Notes: a model not told the origin generated them from the sequence alone. Counted from the first letter of the stretch, positions 1 through 10,165 are shown. The stretch: 64,000 nucleotides of DNA from Diplonema papillatum (GCA_030068145.1 JAPJBO010000066.1:248001-312000); one strand, 5' to 3'. Numbers and translations: made by a program.

Positions 1-410
1 GAGGCCCAACCTAGGAGGAACCAACCGTTCCTGGGAGGGCTGGTAACACTTGCTGTCGTCAGGAAGAAAAGACAGGCGCTTCGTTTTGTTTGTGCGTGCC
101 GGTTGATCGTTTTCCCACCTGTATCTACCCTGTGTCGTGTTCAGGTAAAGATTTCTGATCAACCACCAAAACACGCCGCCTACGTCTTTTTAGCCGGCAC
201 CATACATTGAAGGGCAACCCGCAAAGATTTTTTGTTAGTGCTAAAAACACGAAAAGAGTCGGTCATACGGTACCAAGAAACCAAGAAGACAGACAGCCAC
301 CTACTACGACACCATACTGAGGGGGGCCTACCGTAAGTAAGATATGTGCACCCCGGACTTCAGCAGCCATATACTAAGTCAATGCGGGAGTGAAAAAGTG
401 CGGGAGTGGC
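1..410. other. Intergenic stretch with a diverged dispersed-repeat fragment
   Basis: No gene is visible. The first about 60 bases resemble a short motif seen again near 4597-4650 and 53281-53440 (AGGAACCAAC... and CTTGCTGTCGT...), so they are probably part of a dispersed repeat. The rest is unassigned. Confidence 0.4.
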
Positions 411-1330
411 CACACTCCCGCATGGAGGGGGTCCCACTCCCGCATTGAGGGGGTCCCACTCCCGCATTGAGGGGGTCCCACTCCCGCATTGAGGGGGTCC
501 CACTCCCGCATTGAGGGGGTCCCACTCCCGCATTGAGGGGGTCCCACTCCCGCATTGAGGGGGTCCCACTCCCGCATTGAGGGGGTCCCACTCCCGCATT
601 GAGGGGGTCCCACTCCCGCATTGAGGGGGTCCCACTCCCGCATTGAGGGGGTCCCACTCCCGCATTGAGGGGGTCCCACTCCCGCATTGAGGGGGTCCCA
701 CTCCCGCATTGAGGGGGTCCCACTCCCGCATTGAGGGGGTCCCACTCCCGCATTGAGGGGGTCCCACTCCCGCATTGAGGGGGTCCCACTCCCGCATTGA
801 GGGGGTCCCACTCCCGCATTGAGGGGGTCCCACTCCCGCATTGAGGGGGTCCCACTCCCGCATTGAGGGGGTCCCACTCCCGCATTGAGGGGGTCCCACT
901 CCCGCATTGAGGGGGTCCCACTCCCGCATTGAGGGGGTCCCACTCCCGCATTGAGGGGGTCCCACTCCCGCATTGAGGGGGTCCCACTCCCGCATTGAGG
1001 GGGTCCCACTCCCGCATTGAGGGGGTCCCACTCCCGCATTGAGGGGGTCCCACTCCCGCATTGAGGGGGTCCCACTCCCGCATTGAGGGGGTCCCACTCC
1101 CGCATTGAGGGGGTCCCACTCCCGCATTGAGGGGGTCCCACTCCCGCATTGAGGGGGTCCCACTCCCGCATTGAGGGGGTCCCACTCCCGCATTGAGGGG
1201 GTCCCACTCCCGCATTGAGGGGGTCCCACTCCCGCATTGAGGGGGTCCCACTCCCTCATTGAGGGGTCCCACTCCCGCATTGAGGGGGTCCCACTCCCTC
1301 ATTGAGGGAGTGCCACTCCCGCATTGAGGG
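411..1330. repeat. 22-bp minisatellite, about 41 copies
   Basis: Head-to-tail units containing CACTCCCGCATTGAGG run almost without change for about 0.9 kb. Variant units (CCCTCATTGAGG) occur only at the right edge. The left flank carries inverted half-units (GCGGGAGTG), so the array starts at a small palindrome. The period is not a multiple of three and lacks stops on the minus strand, which explains the long open frames there; they are not genes. Confidence 0.97.
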
Positions 1331-2495
1331 CGCGCAAACGACCGCAAAAACACTCCCGCAATCCGGAGTGGGAGTCCGGGGTGTGGATGCCGAAACCACC
1401 AATGGCCTACAACCAAGGTACACACCGATTCTCTTACTCATGTAACCACCACCCTTAAGAGCACGCAAAGCACGAAGGGTGCCTTCCCATATTGCCAAAG
1501 GTTGCCCGGAGACTTTAAACCCCCAAGAGTTTCAAGCGAACTTTCACTTCAAAAAAAGAGTCCGGCTGAGGGGCACAGTGTTGCCGTCGCACTCGTTCGA
1601 ATGAAACTCTCACCGACCTCAGCTGTTGAAGATCTAAAGCGCTCTAAACTTAAAGCATATCCCTCAGCGCAGGAAAAGAAAGCCACAGCGATGCTCCTTG
1701 TAACGGCGAGTGAACAGGGCAGGACCAAGCCTGAACCGGTGTTCTACGGATATCCTGCTTGGGGAGAAGTAAGAACACGTCTTTGTAACTGATAGCACTA
1801 GCGCAAGGGAATGTTGAGTGACTGCCTTGAAAACCTGAATTTTTCTTTGAACCAACCACACCCTGAAGGCTGTGTTAAGTTCTCTAGTCGACTTTTCGTG
1901 GTGCATCAACTCCCTCAGTGAAACTGTGAGTGCGTGCCGGACAGTACCGGCTTTGTTGCCCGTCGTACTCGATGGTTTTTGCGTTCCCAGTAGCGCTACT
2001 GGTGATTTCTCTGCCCCACTGAGGTGTGGAACCTGCCCTCGTCGGTAAGGCTGCCGGCTCCATCCTCGGACGGAATACTTGGCAGCGGAGGCATGGAAAC
2101 TTGATCAGGTTGGCAAGTCTTCTTGCGATTAAGTCCACCCTTCTGCCGTAGCGATGTGTGTCGCACGCCCAGGAAGGAAAAGGCGGGGGTTCGTTTAGCA
2201 AGGACGCATCCAAGCATATGAGTACTGTCGGCAGCTTTGAATTGCAGAAGACGGCCACAGATCACGGGGATTACCTTCATTGCCAGGTGTGAGACTGTGT
2301 GCCTGTCTTTCAATCGATCCTGAATCCTGATCCATCATGTGCACAGGCGTGATGCAGTCAAAAGAAACGAACATCGAGTCACGCAGGTTGGAGAACGGCG
2401 AACTAATACCGGAAAAGCAGAAAACTAGTAGTGTACTGTGACTCACCAGTGTGAGGCACCAGGGTGTTCGTTGACCGGGGTAGGTGTTTTTTTTT
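1331..2495. other. Intergenic, no recognisable feature
   Basis: About 1.2 kb of mixed-composition DNA. Short open frames on both strands show no host-like codon bias and no recognisable motif. A phrase near 1521-1545 (TTCAAGCGAACTTTC) resembles one at 63035, a weak hint of another dispersed repeat. Confidence 0.4.
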
Positions 2496-2662
2496 TTTAA
2501 ACATAAAGCGCCAGCTTGAAAGGAAATGCTCGACGACTGCCCGACAAAGAACAGAAGGGGTCTCAAGTGCTGTAACTACCGAACCACGTGTTGAACGGAC
2601 GTGAGGTCATGCGGGTCTACCCCTACACGACAAATCACGCAACCGCAACAGGTCAAAGTCCT
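2496..2662 (+). repeat. Dispersed repeat family C, copy 1
   Basis: About 165 bp starting AAGCGCCAGCTTG and containing CACGTGTTGAACGGACGTGA. A closely similar copy lies at 44795-44962 in the same orientation. A T-tract immediately precedes both. No coding capacity is seen, and the class is unknown. Confidence 0.8.
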
Positions 2663-2989
2663 GAGTGCGAAAACAACACACGGTGGTGTAAGCGAAGAAC
2701 AAATCAGATTGTGGTTGTATTGTATTTGCCCCTTACCTCTATATTTCCTCCCTTCCATTCGGAGTCAAGCAGCTACGTCGAGCATTTCGCGCCATCTTAC
2801 GAAAGTAGCCAAGGCGGCGCTGTTCTCGGCAGTGCCGAGCCTCAGATCCGCGTTCTGCGTAGCGGGAATGCTCATGCCCTTTCGGCAATCCTGGGCATGT
2901 CCGAGTGCGCCTCCCCTCTCCGCTTCCATCCACGGACGCTCAAGTGCCGCTGTGTTCTGTTGTCGTTTTTTCTTTTTGATGTTTTCCAT

Positions 2990-3228
2990 TTCCTGTACTG
3001 CAAAAGTCACGCGCGAAGACATTGTACTGAAAACGCGATCCCAACCCGTGCCTCGGAACACGCAGCCCAGACCGAGCAATACGGAACCACCCACAAGAAA
3101 AGTCAGGCACCGCGAACTTCCTGACGAGCACACAACTCGGTGAACATAGCCTAGAGTGGGAGTGTAGCGTCGCAACTCCCTGGCTTTTCGACCCGAACGT
3201 GTGGGTGGGGTTGTACGCCATACACACA
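2990..3228 (+). repeat. Dispersed repeat family D, copy 1, ending in a gene A exon 1 shard
   Basis: About 200 bp from CTGTACTGCAAAAGTCACG to CTCCCTGGCTT, paired with 4165-4380. Both copies run directly into a short piece of gene A exon 1 (the codons for DPNVWVGLYA, here about 3191-3228). The repeat and the exon fragment therefore moved or were duplicated together. Confidence 0.75.
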
Positions 3229-3358
3229 CACTGCGTAGTGGTGGTATACACCTACCATACATACTACCTACAGAGTAACCTGTAGTACCTGTGGTTTGAA
3301 CTTGTTATGCAGCAACAATCTGTGAAGATAGACTGCACAAGCCGCTACAGACTACCTC

Positions 3359-3722
3359 TTTGCACGCGTCGTGTCATGCTTCGGTCGCTTCTTTCCCCGC
3401 GTACTGTTTGTCTCCGGTGCGCGCTTCACGTCCGAAGCGCAGTTTGATGACGAGGAATCAGATGATTCGGCGCACTTCCTTTTCTCCCTCGCAGGTTGTT
3501 TCCGCGACCGAGATCTCGACTCCTTAGCCTGCTCGTCTTCGCGGCTCCGATTCGGTTGGGTTCGTAGGCTGTCCACTTTTGGGGTGCGCTCCTGGTTCAG
3601 AGGCGGCTGCTGCGGCTTCGGCTTCTTGCGGGTGCTCCCACAGGCAGTGCTTGTCGTCGCGCTTCCGCTGGGAGCAGGCGCCGTCTGTCCTTTTTGCACG
3701 TTCACCGTTCGGTGGCGGCCTG
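3359..3722 (-). repeat. Repeat family E, copy with a charged ORF ending DTTRAKR
   Basis: A minus-strand open frame ends KRPKHDTTRAKR-stop at about 3359. It is rich in Lys, Arg, Ser and Glu, with a CASDVKRAPET segment upstream. The same ending is found at 20179, 20472, 38030 and 58673. This is the most diverged copy. The protein is unrecognised; it looks like a basic nuclear tail. The open frame continues upstream through the 80-bp tandem repeat, which is probably accidental. Confidence 0.6.
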
Positions 3723-3732
3723 CAATAACCTG

Positions 3733-3990
3733 TGGTACTACGTAGTGGGTGTGTGGTAGATACCACACCTCGTAGTGTCCAGTTCGTGACGAGGACCTCG
3801 AGGTCATCAGCAGGTGGTACAACGTAGTGGTATGTGATAGATACCACACCTCGTAGTGTCCAGCTCGTGACGAGGACCTCGAGGTCATCAGCAGGTGTAC
3901 TACGTAGTGGGTATGTGGTAGATACCACACCTCGTAGTGTCCAGCTCGTGACGAGGACCTCGAGGTCATCAGCAGGTGTACTACGACGTA
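3733..3990. repeat. 80-82 bp tandem repeat, about 3 copies
   Basis: Three units each contain GTGGTAGATACCACAC followed by CTCGTAGTGTCCAG and a GACCTCGAGGTC palindrome. Similar TACGTAGTGG text spills over at both edges. Each unit holds several short perfect palindromes. No gene is supported. Confidence 0.93.
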
Positions 3991-4014
3991 GCAGCAGCAC
4001 ACACCGCGCAGTGG

Positions 4015-4112
4015 ATGCTTACGTGGTCTCTGCCATGACGCAGAAGAAGACACTGTGACGCTGCTCGGCTGCTCAGCACGCGCGTTACAAACCCTTGGTA
4101 GCCCACCATGAA
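4015..4112 (+). pseudogene. Shard of gene A exon 1 (middle part)
   Basis: The phrases TGGTCTCTGCCATGACGCAG and CACGCGCGTTACAAACCCTT match the functional exon at about 5838-5936 (the GLYAVVAATTQRKADW...RARALQALG region), with the intervening codons deleted and the frame lost. A 5'-flank-like sequence (ACACATCTCTACACTCAAACC) follows, also found near 5298. It is one of several exon 1 shards between 3.2 and 5.3 kb. Confidence 0.6.
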
Positions 4113-4164
4113 CCCATCATCCACGAACACATCTCTACACTCAAACCATCCTCCCCAACCGATC

Positions 4165-4380
4165 AGCTTCCAGCGTACTGCAAAGTCACGCGTGTAGACA
4201 TTGTACTACACGATCCCAACCGTGCCTCGTAACACGTAGCCACCAAGCAATGCGAAACCGCCCAGAAGAAAAGCCAGCAACCGGTAAACATATCCTCGAG
4301 TCGGAGTGTAGCGTCGAACTCCCTGGCTTTGCGACCCGAACATGTGGTGGGCTTGGACGCCGTGGTCTCTGCCATGACGC
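4165..4380 (+). repeat. Dispersed repeat family D, copy 2
   Basis: Matches 2990-3228 by eye over about 200 bp, with scattered substitutions and small gaps. It ends in the same exon 1 shard (GTGGGCTTGGACGCCGTGGT). It is followed directly by family K. Confidence 0.75.
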
Positions 4381-4383
4381 CTC

Positions 4384-4450
4384 CCCATCCCAGGCTCAAT
4401 GGTCAACCGGAGACCCTAAACCACCGAACCTCTAAACCACAATAAGCGCT
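4384..4450 (+). repeat. Dispersed repeat family K, copy 1
   Basis: About 65 bp containing CTCAATGGTCAACCGGAGAC and ACCGAACCTCTAAACCACAA. A near-identical copy lies at 22800-22865. Confidence 0.8.
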
Positions 4451-4451
4451 A

Positions 4452-5240
4452 CTAAGAACGCCGCCACACAGGTAAACTGACTCAGCGAATATCGCCGGAA
4501 ATAACTCTTTAAAAAAAGCGAACTTAACTCTAAAAAAAGAACGAAAATAGCCGAAGGGCGTCCATCATCTTGGACCCAAGCAATCTCTGGACGAGGGTGA
4601 CCCTGCCTGAAGGACCCAACCACCCCGGGGTGGGCTAGTCTGACACAGAGTTGTCATTGCCAACTTGTCAAGGGGTTTCCATGCATCTACACTCTTCAGA
4701 TGGTTGTCAATCTTTTTGACCCAACCCCCGTGAAAACTTACTGCTTCACATCGAACGGAAAACAAGCAAGATAAGGTCCACGCGTACGTGCTCCGCGAGG
4801 ACGAGCTCGGAGACGGGTCGTTCGCCGACGTGTTGTCTCGTGTGCCGAGCCACGATGGCAGGATGCGGAAGGCGGCCGAGCTTGCGAAGGCCGGCCCGCC
4901 GCTGGTCGCCGACGCCCTGAGCGGGCTGGCGGCGGCGTGCGAGAACGGCACCCTCGACCCGAACGTGTGGGTGGGGTTGTACGCCGTGGTCTCTGAAGAA
5001 GACAGATTGGCTGCAAACGATCGTGCACAAATCCTCCCGGCGAGCTACGAGGGAACGAACCTGTAAGAGTGCCAACGCTACGCTTTCTATAACGTACATA
5101 TAAAAGGTGTCGCGGAATAAGCCGGCAGTCGCTGTTTAACGGCTTATCACGTGGGCGGCCCTGAGATTACCCCCTCAGGTGACACCACTTTATCTTTAAC
5201 CCTCTTCGTTCAAAGCACGCGCGTTGCAAGTCGATAGCAA
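4452..5240 (+). pseudogene. Upstream duplicate of the gene A 5' flank and exon 1 head
   Basis: AACGCCGCCACAC...GCGAATATCGCCGGAAA at 4456-4502 matches the flank just upstream of gene A (5478-5522). At 4767-5030 the codons from QDKV to about AAND repeat exon 1 with few changes, but the first five codons including the ATG are absent. A segment of about 0.2 kb (4555-4765, family M-like) has been inserted between flank and exon. Family F interrupts the exon copy after the AAATCC triplets. After it, CACGCGCGTTGCAAG resumes the exon briefly. It cannot encode the protein. Confidence 0.85.
5033..5206 (+). repeat. Dispersed repeat family F, inserted in the exon 1 copy
   Basis: About 170 bp from CCCGGCGAGCTACGAG to CACCACTTTATCTTTA, containing AACGTACATATAAAAGG. 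It splits the duplicated exon 1 exactly where the functional exon is continuous, so the functional gene provides the empty site. Related copies are at 60588-60700 plus 60890-60965; shorter related pieces lie at 21505-21570 (minus), 21935-22015 and 43560-43640. Confidence 0.75.
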
Positions 5241-5576
5241 CCCCGCCGCCAGCCCATATTCATCCCCTACCCCCATCCACGACCACATCAACACATCTCC
5301 ATCAAACCATCCTCTCCACCCGATCAGCTTCCAGTGAATCAAAACCATCTCATCCTATCACCACTATCATCATTTCCCATCACTTCCGCTTCCACCCCGC
5401 GCCGCAAGTGCAGACCCACGCAGCAAATCAGCAGCGAAACTACGCAAGCTAAAACTTCCGAAAAAGCCAACTAAAAGAACGCCGCCACACACGTAACCGA
5501 CTGAGCGAATATCGCCGGAAACACTCTCAAGAAAAAAGAACGAAAAAAAAAAAAAAAAAAAAAAAAAAAAAGCGGG
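5241..5576 (+). promoter_or_regulatory. Gene A 5' flank with a poly(A) tract before the ATG
   Basis: AT-rich and C-rich leader-like DNA. It ends in a run of about 28 A residues (5543-5571), then AGCGGG and the ATG at 5577. The AG at 5571-5572 could be a trans-splice acceptor if the organism adds a spliced leader; that is inference. No canonical promoter element is recognisable. Confidence 0.35.
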
Positions 5577-6337
5577 ATGGGCGACGCCTGGCAAGATAAG
5601 GTCCCCGCGTACGTGCTCCGCGAGGACGAGCTCGGAGACGAGTCTTTCGCCGACGTGTTGTCTCGTGTGCCGAGCCACGATGGCAGGATGCGGAAGGCGG
5701 CCGAGCTTGCGAAGGTCGGCTCGCCGCTGGTCGCCGACGCCCTGAGCGGGCTGGCGGCGGCGTGCGAGAACGGCGACTTCGTCGGGAGGCAGGCCCGCCG
5801 GGGCGACCCGAACGTGTGGGTGGGGTTGTACGCAGTGGTCGCTGCCACGACGCAGAGGAAGGCAGATTGGCTGCAAACAATCGTGCACAAATCCCCGTCT
5901 TGGCTACTCAGAGCACGCGCGTTGCAAGCCCTTGGTAAGATCGACCAACCGGCACTGCTGTCTATTGTGTCCGACAAAGCGACTCCTGTACAGCTCAAGG
6001 TTGTGGGCATGAAGTGTCTCTGCACAGTCCCGGAGGAGAAGGCCGCGTGCGATCGTCTCTTCGAGCTGATCCTGGGCGAAAGCAGCTGGGGAGGCGTCTG
6101 GGCCGCGGCCTTGCTCCTGCAGCGGCTGCCGAAGGGAAGCGCGCACGCGGCGGCGATCGAGTTCTGGCTCCCGAGAGTCGCTTCGCTGGCGGCTCTCGCG
6201 AAGCAGGGCGAAGCCGTCAACAAGGAGGCCTGGCAAGGCGCCCGGAAGGACATGGAGAGCATCTACCAATCCGTCTCTTCGAAGCACCCCGACCTCTTCC
6301 TGCGCGTGGTCGCAAAGGAGACCACCTTTGATTTCAG
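5577..6337 (+). CDS. Gene A exon 1: start of a large uncharacterised HEAT-like protein
   Basis: The exon opens at ATG 5577 (MGDAWQDKVPAYVLREDEL) and reads 253 codons plus two bases to CAG|GTAAAC. The encoded helices (RARALQALGKIDQPALLSI, VQLKVVGMKCLCTVPEEKA, WAAALLLQRLPKGSAHAAA) look like HEAT/ARM-type repeats, but no named family is recognised. The donor leaves phase 2, and the exon at 8470 supplies the missing base to give FDF-R-YYRAAQ. Codons are strongly GC-ending. The start is chosen because the upstream duplicate lacks exactly these first codons and a poly(A) tract lies just before it. Gene A seems to continue to 40527, giving about 1765 residues over about 35 kb. A large scaffold or complex subunit is possible; function is unknown. 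Confidence 0.8.
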
Positions 6338-6556
6338 GTAAACTTTCCGCTTTCCGAGTCTTTAGAGGTTATAGAGGCTGTAGAGGTTAGCTAAATTCGA
6401 AATCTCGAATTTAGCTTTCCAGCGAGCTACTCCGCTTTTCTCGGAAACCATAGGGTGCCTCTATCCAGGGCATTTTTCTACAGTCTGTTGTGTCGGACAA
6501 ATGCAATTTGTGAAGAACAAAAACCGATCGATAGCGGCGTACTATCCTCACTCCCG

Positions 6557-7205
6557 TGCCGCGGCGCTGCTCCTGCAGCGGCTGCGGAAGGGCAGCGCGC
6601 ACGCGGCGGCGATCGAGTGCTGGCTCCCGAGGGTCGCTTCGCTGGCGGCTCTCGCGAAGCAGGGCGAAGCCGTCAACAAGGAGGCTGGCGGGGCGCCCGG
6701 AAGAAACATGGAGAGCATCTACCAATCCGTCTCTTCGAAGCACCCCGACCTCTTCCTGCGCGTGGTCGCCAACGAGACCACCTTTGATTTCAGATAAACT
6801 TTCCGCTTTCGGAGTCTTTATCGGGGATATTGAGGTTAGCGAAATCTCGAATTAGCTTTCCAGCGAGCAGCCGCGCTTTTCTCGGAAAACCATAGTGGAC
6901 CCGTATCCAGGGCAATTTTTCTACAGTTCTTTTTCATAAGCACCCGCTTTGTAGGAAATGCTTGAGGAGACTGCCAGTTGCGATAGATCAAAGGAGGTAA
7001 ATGTGCTGTAGCCCACACGAAACACAGGTAAATCTGGGTTTAGTGGCAGGCGTAAGCGTTCGTTCAACAAAAAAGACCCACTTTGTAGTTGTATTGTTTT
7101 CTCCCCCTCCAGCCTCCTTCGAAATGAGCACAAGGCAGTCCCTCGAGTATTTTGTGTCGGACAAGTGCAATTTGTGAAGAAATCGATAGCGGTGTACTAT
7201 CCTCA
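6557..7205 (+). pseudogene. Copy of the exon 1 tail plus intron 1 start, inside intron 1
   Basis: Codons equivalent to 6101-6337 (AAALLLQRL...TTFDF) are repeated at 6557-6793. The copy continues past the donor into intron sequence (TTTCCGCTTTC...GAATTAGCTTTCCAGCGAGC), so it is a genomic duplication rather than a retrocopy. The donor is changed from GTAAAC to ATAAAC, so the copy cannot splice like the original. An indel (KEAWQGARKD to KEAGGAPGRN) keeps the frame. A solo retroelement repeat sits inside it at 6931-7152. Confidence 0.9.
6931..7152 (+). mobile_element. SIRE-like solo A-B repeat of the VIPER-like family
   Basis: Runs from TTTTCATAAGCACC through GATCAAAGGAGGTAAATGTG and GTAAGCGTTC to CCTCGAGTATTT. 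It matches the joined A2-B2 end of the complete element at 16621-16837. The empty site survives at about 6481-6496 (TCTACAGTCTGTTGTGTCGG), in the neighbouring copy of the same intron sequence, which fixes both ends closely. It has no coding capacity. Confidence 0.92.
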
Positions 7206-7460
7206 CTCCCGTGCCGCCTGGCACTTGCACTTTACAGAACTCAATGCTCTCCATGTCCTTTCGTAGGGGTACCCTATGGTTTTCCCACAAAAGCGGGATA
7301 GCTCGCTGACGAGATAAATTTGAGAATTTCGAATGTAGCTCACCTGGACTCGGAAAATCGAAGGTCTCCTTTGCGACCACGCGTAGGAAGAGATCGGGGT
7401 GCTTCGAAGAGACGGATTGGTAGATACTCTCCATCCCCTTCCAGGCCACCTTGTTGACGG
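7206..7460 (-). pseudogene. Inverted copy of the exon 1 tail in intron 1
   Basis: On the minus strand the codons for MESIYQSVSSKHPDLFLRVVAK are preceded by VNKVAWKG and followed by ETFDF and then diverged intron text with the same GCGAGCTA...CCCGCTTTT...AACCATAGGGT phrases as intron 1. It lies head to head with the direct copy at 6557-7205, making a large imperfect inverted repeat around 7200. It is broken as a gene. Confidence 0.85.
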
Positions 7461-8362
7461 GAGGCTTGGGTATGGAGGGGGTGAGAGGGTGCCGCTCGTA
7501 TCGGGTGATGTGCCGTTCCGTTGTGAAATCTTGTGAAGTCCCCCAACTTTTCTTGTGTTTCTTTTGAAGTTTTTTGGAATTCTTACGACAGGCACCCGAT
7601 TCCAGCCAGTACAAGCCTACTTTGTGGCCCTGTACTGCCAGCTTCTGGTGAATGTCGCCGTGAAGCATATCACTAACTCGCACAGAAAATGGGTGACCAC
7701 CCAGGTTTTCGTGTCGTTATGATGAAAAGTATGCTGTGTCGCATGCATCGAGTGCAGGAACACGGTGCCTCGCTGACTCTGAGTCTGAGGGACGTCGCTA
7801 AGGACCGTCGGAGTCAGGGCAATATGTTAGTACATCAGCGATACGTGCAGCTACAGCGGGGCAAAGCGCACGTGCATCGTTTACGTCGCACACAACTTCG
7901 GGTCGAAGCTCGACCTATGCTCGAAGTGGACATTGGGGGTTGCGCAAGCTCCCTCCGCCCCGCGAGAGATACCGCATTGGCCCATTGATTGACGAACACC
8001 CACTAACCCAGTGACCCGACTGACGACAACCAGTGGCCAACCACTGCGTGACTCAGTCACGTGTCAGTGTCTGGGTGTCTAACGCCCGAAGGCTGTGGTG
8101 CGACCTTACTCAACAACCTGGGAAAGTTAAGCCTGCGGCTGCTTGTTGAAAACTGGATGCACAACGGTGGTCGTGACCGACGGTCGGGCCGACACCAGTG
8201 GCAGCTGGATGCTGTCCTCTCTTGCGGTGGGTGCCCACTCGACGGGTGGTTCCTTGCCCGCAGGAAGGCCGCTGCAGGAGTTCACGGGCTAGTGTTGCTT
8301 TATGACGTCGTCCGTCGGGAGAGTCAACGATGATGAGGATGAGGTCAAACTGGTCATTTCCA
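7461..8362. other. Intron 1, unassigned middle part
   Basis: About 0.9 kb with no dispersed-repeat partner recognised in the window. Two short + strand open frames (7689-7988 and 8061-8333) lack GC-ending codon bias and show no family resemblance, so they are not called as genes. Confidence 0.4.
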
Positions 8363-8469
8363 AGTACATGGAGAGCATCAACCAGTCCGTCTGTTCGAAG
8401 CACCCCGTCATCTCGCCTTTCCTTTTTCCTCAAAACCAGCAGCAATATACGACGACCTCCACCTCTCAG
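8363..8469 (+). pseudogene. 42-bp exon 1 shard plus the intron 1 3' end
   Basis: TACATGGAGAGCATCAACCA onward repeats the MESIYQSVSSKHP codons of exon 1 (here MESINQSVCSKHP) just 65 bp before the real acceptor. The following CCTCAAAACCAGCA and pyrimidine-rich text to CTCTCAG is the working 3' splice region. A copy of that 3' region lies at 17113-17165, ahead of the next long exon. Confidence 0.7.
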
Positions 8470-9022
8470 GTACTACCGCGCCGCGCAGTGCATAGCCTCA
8501 TCGCGCCCTGCCGAGGTCGCGGCGCTGTTCCTGTCGAAAACGGTCGACGACGACTCTGCCCGGTGGTTCTTCCTGCGCCCGCTGGCTTGGCGCCGGCCGC
8601 TCGACACGCTCGCGATCCTGAAGCAGGTCGGGCAGTACACCCCCGTCGCCGCGGTCGTCGCCAAGAAGCTGCTCCGTGGCCCCGCCGCCGTCCGCGACGC
8701 ATGCCTTGACACCCTGTCAGACCTCGTCGAGCGCCCGGCCGCGGCGGTGTTCTCGCCGAAAGCCGGCGGGCGCGACCGGCGTACTCCATGGAACTTTAAG
8801 CTGCTGAAAACCGTGCTCAAGGCGGCGTACTCGATGGCCGAGGACCAACCGGTGAGGAAGCTGAATGACGACTACGTCGGGTGCGTCGAGTCCCTCGTCG
8901 AAGGAGCGTTCGTACCGGGCGGCAAGCGGCTCGCCGTCCACTTCGTCCCGCCGTTCAAGCTTGTCGCCAAGCTGCTGCTGCACCCCGACGACAGGACGAT
9001 GTCCTCTGTGAGCGTGCTCGAG
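8470..9022 (+). CDS. Gene A exon 2
   Basis: Begins after ACCTCTCAG with one base that completes the Arg codon left by exon 1, then YYRAAQCIASSRPAEVAALF. It reads 184 codons without stops, strongly GC-ending, to SVSVLE. It ends at GAG before GTGTGTG, so the donor is itself the start of a GT run. The sequence looks alpha-helical (TLAILKQVGQYTPVAAVVAK, VRDACLDTLSDLVE, LVAKLLLHPDDRT), consistent with HEAT-like repeats continuing from exon 1. The phase at its end is 0. It is flanked by microsatellite DNA downstream. Confidence 0.85.
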
Positions 9023-9082
9023 GTGTGTGTGTGTGTGTTGTAAACCCGTTTTTACGTGCTGCCTTCCTGTGCGAGAGACGTC

Positions 9083-9085
<3 letters not shown>
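9023..9085 (+). other. Start of gene A intron 2, duplicated near 10150
   Basis: GTGTGTGTGTTGTAAACC...GAGAGACGTCCACG. A similar stretch at 10150-10202 (GTGTTGTAGACCTGCTTTCACGTGGTGCGAGAGGCGTCCACG) suggests that the intron's 5' end was copied with its GT run. Confidence 0.6.

Positions 9086-9146
<61 letters not shown>
9086..9146. repeat. (GT)n microsatellite, about 61 bp
   Basis: A pure GT run in the 5' part of gene A intron 2. Frames through it give meaningless Cys-Val or Thr-His runs. Confidence 0.97.
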
Positions 9147-9147
<1 letters not shown>

Positions 9148-9187
9148 ATCCTTACTCCGTTCTATGGACTTGTCGACGTCTCTGGAG

Positions 9188-9246
9188 GTCTCAGCTCCAC
9201 TGGCCACGACACTGGCCGGTTGCTTCGCGCTGGCGTTCTCCAGCGG
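9188..9246 (+). CDS. Possible gene A mini-exon
   Basis: After CTCTGGAG the frame VSAPLATTLAGCFALAFSSG is GC-ending and continues in phase 0 from exon 2. A donor-like AGCGG|GTGCAC leaves phase 2. The next long exon offers a phase-matching acceptor at GCCGCGAG|G (17366/17367). The alternative is that exon 2 joins 17341 directly, also in phase. Both readings are open; only transcript evidence would decide. Confidence 0.3.
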
Positions 9247-9323
9247 GTGCACGTCCTCGCAGCAACTGCGGGATGCAGGGCAACAAAAGGAAACGGAAAC
9301 AGGCAAGCTAGAAAGGGCCGAAA

Positions 9324-9700
9324 ATGGCACAAGAAGAGAGAGGGAGGGGAACCCAACCAAAGGGACCTCTGTGCGATGCATCCCCTGGGGTCCGGGCGGC
9401 ATCACCCTCTGGCGTCTATCGTCACGGAAAGCCCGAAGGGTGCCCGCCAGAGGCCGAGCCTGTCGCTGCACCTCCGCCGCTCGTCGCGTCCGCAGCAGGC
9501 AGTTCCATCCGCTGCTCCGACGTTCGCGCACGTCAATCGGGCCCCGGCGGCCAGGGCCCGCGCCTGCAAAACGACATTGGGGGAACCCAACCAGGGAGAG
9601 AGAGGGAGGGGAACCCAACCAGGGAGAGAGAGGGAGGGGAACCCAACCAAAGGGGGGCCAACACCCAGCCTGCGACGTGTGTTGGATTGTGATCCCTCCC
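9324..9700. repeat. GC-rich segment with a 27-28 bp triplet repeat
   Basis: GGGAGGGGAACCCAACCA occurs at about 9343, 9605 and 9633, the last two in tandem. The 9400-9590 part is GC-rich and open in more than one frame, but no frame resembles a family. It could hide a small exon. Confidence 0.5.
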
Positions 9701-9794
9701 GTCCAACCTCGTAACGAGTGGGGGATGCATTGCCTATCCACAGAACGTAGTGGATCCCACTAGACGCGCCTTCGGCGCTCAAGCAAGCTTGCTA

Positions 9795-10165
<371 letters not shown>

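Noticed and set aside
360-1498. Long minus-strand open frames of repeated GVGPPQCGSG / MREWDP text
   Set aside because: They are translations of the 22-bp minisatellite. All three frames read the same repeat because the unit has no stop on that strand. No host codon bias or start context.
1502-1792. 96-codon open frame
   Set aside because: Third positions are unbiased and no motif is seen; unlike all accepted host exons.
3352-4053. 233-codon minus-strand open frame
   Set aside because: Only its last about 120 codons belong to repeat family E. The rest is the 80-bp tandem repeat read through by chance.
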